A stretch of 64,000 nt of DNA from NCBI RefSeq assembly GCF_003255815.1, contig NC_037670.1, positions 53,469,171 through 53,533,170 of the forward strand, in the 5' to 3' direction. Made by a program: the position numbers and the translations under genes. A model generated the notes under the pieces. The model was not told where the DNA came from. It did no database searches and worked only from the letters and a program-made list of their open reading frames with translations. The stretch comes from Theropithecus gelada (Eukaryota > Chordata > Mammalia > Primates > Cercopithecidae). Below, one piece after another: positions 60,090 to 64,000 of the stretch (positions are counted from its first letter, which is position 1; every line of letters begins with the position of its first letter).

Positions 60090-60450
60090 AACAGCTGGAT
60101 TGAGACATAATTCACATGTCATACAATCCACCCATTTGAAGTACACAATTCGGTGGGTTTTAGTATGTTCACAGAGTTGTGCAGCCATCACCACAGTCAA
60201 TTTTAGAACATTTCCATCAGCCCCCAAAATACCCTGTACCGATTAGCAGTCACTCCCCAATCTCACCAAACCACCCACATACACCTGCAGCCAACCCCAG
60301 CTCTTGGCAACCACTAAGCTACTTTCCACCTCTCTAGGTGTGCCTATGTGGACATTTCATCTAAATAAATCATGCAGTATGTTGTCTTTTGTGACTGGCT
60401 TCTTTCACTTAGCATGATGATTTCAATGCATTTGAACCACTCTTACTAAG
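60090..60450 (-). repeat. L1M 3'-end fragment, minus strand
   Basis: gacataattcacatgtcata, gtacacaattcggtggg, ttgtgcagccatcacc and ctggcttctttcacttagca are the complement of L1M 3' ends. Confidence 0.75.
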
Positions 60451-60589
60451 TAATCAATTTGTATGTTTCATCAGTTCTCTTTTGCAATGTTTTAAAATCT
60501 GACTTCAGAACTTCTCACTTCATAGGAAACAAACATGTTGTATTTTCCTTGACATATTTGCCCATATGGTTTCTTGGAACAAAAGTGTA

Positions 60590-60895
60590 TTTTTTTGTTT
60601 TGTTTTGTTTTTGTTTTTTTTCTTTTGAGATGGAGTTTCTCTCTGTTGCTCAGGCTGGAGTGCAGTGGCACAATCTCAGCTCACTGCAACCTCCACCTCC
60701 TGCGTTCAAGCGATTCTCATGCCTCAGCCTCCCAAGTAGCTGGGATTACAGGTGCCCACCACATGCCCGGCTGATTTTTGGTGTTTTTAGTAGAGATGGG
60801 GTTTTGCCATATTGGCCAAGCTGGTCTCGAACTCCTGACCTCGAGTGATCCTCTCAAAATGCTGGGATTACAGGTGTGAGCCACCATGCCCAGCT
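60590..60895 (-). repeat. AluS-like, antisense
   Basis: T-rich start with tttg repeats, gagatggagtttctctc to caccatgcccagctg. Confidence 0.92.
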
Positions 60896-61029
60896 GGGAA
60901 GTATATTTTTCTTTGAAGGGTCTAATGGAACACAGGCTAAGTGTCACAAGGGGATTTGGAAAGGCTGCCATCTTGACAATTATGTCTCTCCTAGTCTAAC
61001 CCCAACCCAACTCCAGTCAGGATCTTATT

Positions 61030-61470
61030 CTTAAAAAATGCTTTATTGAGTTATAATTAACATACCATATAATTTGCCCATTTAGAATATACAAGTCAAT
61101 GGTTTTCAGTATCTTCAGAGTTTTGCAATCATCTCCACAATTTTGAAACTTTTTCATCACTCTAAAAAGAAACCCCGTAACTCTACCAGTCACTTCCCAT
61201 TCCCTTCTCCCTCCAAACCCTGGCAACCACTTTCTGTCTCTCTATATTTGCCTATTCTGAGCATTTCATATAACAGACTGATGTAATAAGTGGTTTTGTG
61301 ATTGGCTTATTTCATTCAGCATAATGTTTTCAGGGTTCATCAGGATTCACTGATGTATGTTGTAGCACATATCAGTATTTCATTTCTATATTATACGGGG
61401 GAAAAATTCCATTGTATGGATATACCACATTTAAATATGTATTTGTCAGTTGATGAACATTCGGCTTTGT
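61030..61470 (-). repeat. L1M 3'-end fragment, minus strand (second copy)
   Basis: gctttattgagttataatta, gttttgcaatcatctcc and gtgattggcttatttcattc repeat the wording of the fragment at 60090. A separate or duplicated L1M end. Confidence 0.75.
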
Positions 61471-61960
61471 TGTGTCTGAGATCCCCAAGAACACTCCCAA
61501 GTTCAGTGATTCACTAGAAGGACTCACAGAATTCAGCACACAACATCCTCATGACTAAGATTTATTACAGCAAAAGAATACAGAATAAAATTAGCAAAGG
61601 GAAAATGTGCACAGAGCAAAGTCCAGAGGAGACAAGGTTCACATTTCCAAGAGTCTTCTCCTATGGAGATGCACACAGGACACACTTAATCCTCCACCAG
61701 GGAGTTCTGAGGACACATATGAATTGTTATCTACCACAGCTTTACCATAGCCTTGCACTTAAAGCAAACTGCAGCTGCAGTGTAGGTACTGCTGATTAGA
61801 AACTCAGTGTCCAGGGTTTTGGGAGCTGGTCACATAGGCATCCTCTGCCAAGCATGTACCAAAACTCCAGACTCCAGAAAGAAAGCAGGTGTTTGCATAA
61901 ACCATATTATTTGTACAGTTTAGACACTGCAATCTTATTATTTAGGGAAAACATTTTATC
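61471..61960. mobile_element. Possible LTR remnant, family not assigned
   Basis: gactcacagaattcagcac, atttattacagcaaaagaat and ggttttgggagctggtcaca look like an old retroviral LTR in antisense. I cannot name the family. Confidence 0.4.
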
Positions 61961-62049
61961 AATGAAAGGAACTTTTACCAGTGAAGTTCCCAGATGCCAA
62001 CCAAGGGTAATCTTTGAAAGCAGGTCTTTTTAAGGCTAGTGGTCTCAGA

Positions 62050-64000
62050 CCTGCTCTGTTAACTTCTTTCCGCACCAGATTGTTTCTACTTTTTGGCTAC
62101 TGTGAACAATATGCCCTTTATCTGGTTGAGTTTGGTGAGTGTTTTTATTATCAAAAGGTTTGGAGTTTTGTCAGATGGTTTCTCTGCGTCTGTCTGGATG
62201 ATTTTTGTCCTTTGTTCTATTTATATGGTATATTACATTAACTAATGTTTGGATGTTAAACCAACCTTGCATTCCTACAATAAATGCCCATTGTTCATAG
62301 TGTATAATTCTTTCTTTATGTGGTGGGATTCAGTTTTCAATATTGCTGAGCATTTTTGTATCTATACTTATAAGGGATATAGGTCGGTAATTTACTTGTC
62401 TTATTTATCTTTGTGTGATTTTTGTATTAGGGTAATATTGGCCTTATTGAATGATTTGGGAAGTATTTCTTCCACAACTGGTATTAATTCTTTAAATGTT
62501 TGATAGATTTCATCAGTGAAGTCCTCTGGTCTCGGACTTTTGTTTGTGGGAAATTGTTAATTACTAGTTTTATCTCTTTATTGGCTATAGATTTATTCAG
62601 TTTCCCCCCCACCCACCTCTTTATTTATTTATTTATTTTTGGTTAAGTCAGTGTCACTCATTTGTGTCTTTCTAAGGATTTTTTAATGTTATCTCATTAA
62701 TCAAATTTATTAAGATACAGTTGCTTATAGTTGTGTACAGTTGTTTATAATCCTTCATTTCTGTAAAGGCAGTGGTAATTAATATCAATAATTAATTCCT
62801 GATTTTAATAGTTTGACTCCTCTCTCATATTTCTGGTTAAAGTTTTTTCAATTTTGTTAATCTTTGCAAAGAACCAACTTGTAGTTTCATTGATTTTCTC
62901 TAGTATTTTTCTACTTTCTATTTCATTTATTTCTACTCTAATCTTTATGACTCTTTCTTCTGCTTGCTTTGGAGTTAATTTGCTCTTCTTCTTTCAGTTT
63001 CCTAAGTTGGAAGTTTATGTTGTTGATTTGAGATCTTTCTTTTTTTGTAAATACAGGACTTTATGGCTAAAAATTCCCCTCTAAGCACTGTGTTAGCTGA
63101 ATCTCATAAGTTTTAATATGTCGTGTTTTTGTTTTCACTCATCTCAAAGTATTTTTTAAATTTCTCTGTAATTTCTTCTTTGACACATTTGTTATTTAGG
63201 AGTGTGTTTTACATTTCCTCATATTTGTGAATTTCCCACATTTTCTTCTGTTATTTATTTCTAATTGTATCCTATTTTGGTCAGAGAAACCATAATTTAT
63301 GTATTTTCAGTCCTTTCAAATTCGTTGGGTCTTGTTTTAAGACCTGGCATATGGTCTATACTGGAGAATATTTCCTATCCACTTGAGAAGAATGTGTCAT
63401 TCCGCTGTTTTGGGGTGGAGTGTTCTGTATGTGTCTGTAGGTCTAGTTGATTTATTATGTTGTTTCCATCTTCTATATGTATGATCTTCTTCCCAGTTCT
63501 GCCATTTGTTAATGCATTGAAATCTCTATTTGTATTGAATTGTCTGCGTCTCTCTTCAAATCTGTTCATTTAATTTCATGTATTTTGAGGCTCTGTTGTT
63601 AGGTGCAAGTATGTTTATAATTGTTATGTCTTCTTGACATATTTACTGTTTTATCAGATATTTGCTTTCTAATAAAGATATGTCTCATATCTTTATTCCC
63701 TATTTTTCATTATCAGCTTCTATTTGTTAAATGAATTTTCCCAATATATCATTTTGACTTCCTTGTTTTTGCCTTTGCTCTGTATTTTTGGTTATTTTTG
63801 TTAGTGTCTTACTCTAGTATTATTATCTACCTCAGATTTATAGTACATTTCTGTGACTTACGGGAACTTTACTCCTATAGTTGTATTTCTTCCTTTTCTT
63901 TCTGTGCTATTGCTATACATATTTTGCCTGTAGATTTTTATCAAATTTGGGAAACTTTAAGTCATTATTACTTTGAGGTTTTTTTGGGTTTTTTTTTTTT
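62050..64000 (-). mobile_element. Degenerate L1M ORF2 region, minus strand
   Basis: The + strand is T-rich and matches the complement of L1 ORF2: accaaccttgcattcctac, atttttgtattagggtaat and ttggtcagagaaacc. A minus-strand fragment at 63375-63569 (reading FEERRRQFNTNRDFN) fits the reverse-transcriptase part of L1 ORF2. Frames are broken by many stops, so it is a dead copy. It continues past the window end. Confidence 0.8.

Larger units (their letters stand above)
1..64000 (+). other. SDK1: SDK1 gene, 3' part (introns and nine exons; both ends outside window)
   Basis: The nine exons listed separately join in one frame and give three FN3 domains, a membrane segment and a cytoplasmic tail. The wording of the tail (for example LHYSDEDICNKYNG and ALELSSRHLNVKS) and of the membrane segment matches Sidekick-1 as I remember it. 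Sidekick-2 differs in both regions (it has ALELNNRRLSVK and a different membrane helix). Sidekicks are single-pass homophilic adhesion proteins with six Ig and thirteen FN3 domains. They act at synapses and bind MAGI-type scaffolds through a C-terminal PDZ ligand. Complete introns here are 2086, 2092, 10332, 981, 12672, 4062, 3976 and 3813 bp. I saw no exon upstream of 14479 or downstream of 55775. The call rests on recall of the protein, not on a search. Confidence 0.9.
55776..64000. other. SDK1: Start of the next SDK1 intron (8.2 kb, continues beyond window)
   Basis: GC-rich unique sequence to about 57.78 kb, an alternating purine-pyrimidine satellite (57785-59190), a G-rich tract (59197-59290), a 49-bp triple repeat (59462-59608), then mostly L1M and LTR-like sequence. 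No sequence encoding the final part of the tail was found. Confidence 0.8.

Noticed and set aside
62050..64000. Functional L1 with intact ORF2
   Set aside because: Many stops and old L1M-type wording; only fragments of the frame remain.

Overview
This window is vertebrate nuclear DNA from a catarrhine primate, probably a great ape or human. AluJ, AluS and AluY copies, L1M fragments, MaLR and ERVL LTRs, MIR-type SINEs and a hAT-type repeat fill it. Two assembly gaps are present: one N at 13526 and 388 Ns at 32439-32826. I see no operon, plasmid, phage or CRISPR structure. Almost all open reading frames of 60-200 codons lie in repeats or in GC-rich introns and are not genes.

One gene runs through the window on the + strand. 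I recognise it as SDK1 (Sidekick-1), an immunoglobulin/fibronectin cell-adhesion protein that guides lamina-specific synapse formation. Nine coding exons can be placed by splice sites, reading phase and protein family: 14479-14594, 16681-16867, 18960-19097, 29430-29591, 30573-30698, 43371-43535, 47598-47735, 51712-51832 and 55646-55775. All nine join in frame. They encode the last three FN3 domains (two exons each, every module bounded by phase-1 introns), the membrane-spanning segment and the first part of the cytoplasmic tail. The upstream exons (Ig domains and earlier FN3 domains) and the last exon (end of the tail with the PDZ-binding C terminus, and 3' UTR) lie outside.

Layout: 1-14478 is intron with an ERVL remnant (1655-3359), an ancient tandem duplication of a hAT-like element plus MIR (4.4 and 7.0 kb), a CpG-rich minisatellite (13.35-13.63 kb) and a possible conserved non-coding block (12.53-12.86 kb). 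14.4-19.1 kb is the first exon cluster, including a GC-AG intron. 19.1-29.4 kb is an intron with two minisatellites (22.3-23.0 and 26.4-27.0 kb). 30.7-43.4 kb is the longest complete intron, with a gap flanked by an inverted duplication and a GGAT/GGAA array at 40.0-40.9 kb. 43.4-55.8 kb holds the last FN3 exon, the transmembrane exon and two tail exons. 55.8-64.0 kb is the start of the next intron, with a 1.4-kb alternating purine-pyrimidine satellite and old L1 sequence on the minus strand.

I found no new molecular system. The observations most worth checking are the GC donor, the inverted repeat around the gap, the tandem arrays with higher-order structure, the in-frame (skippable) transmembrane exon, and several repeat-free AT-rich blocks that could be enhancers.
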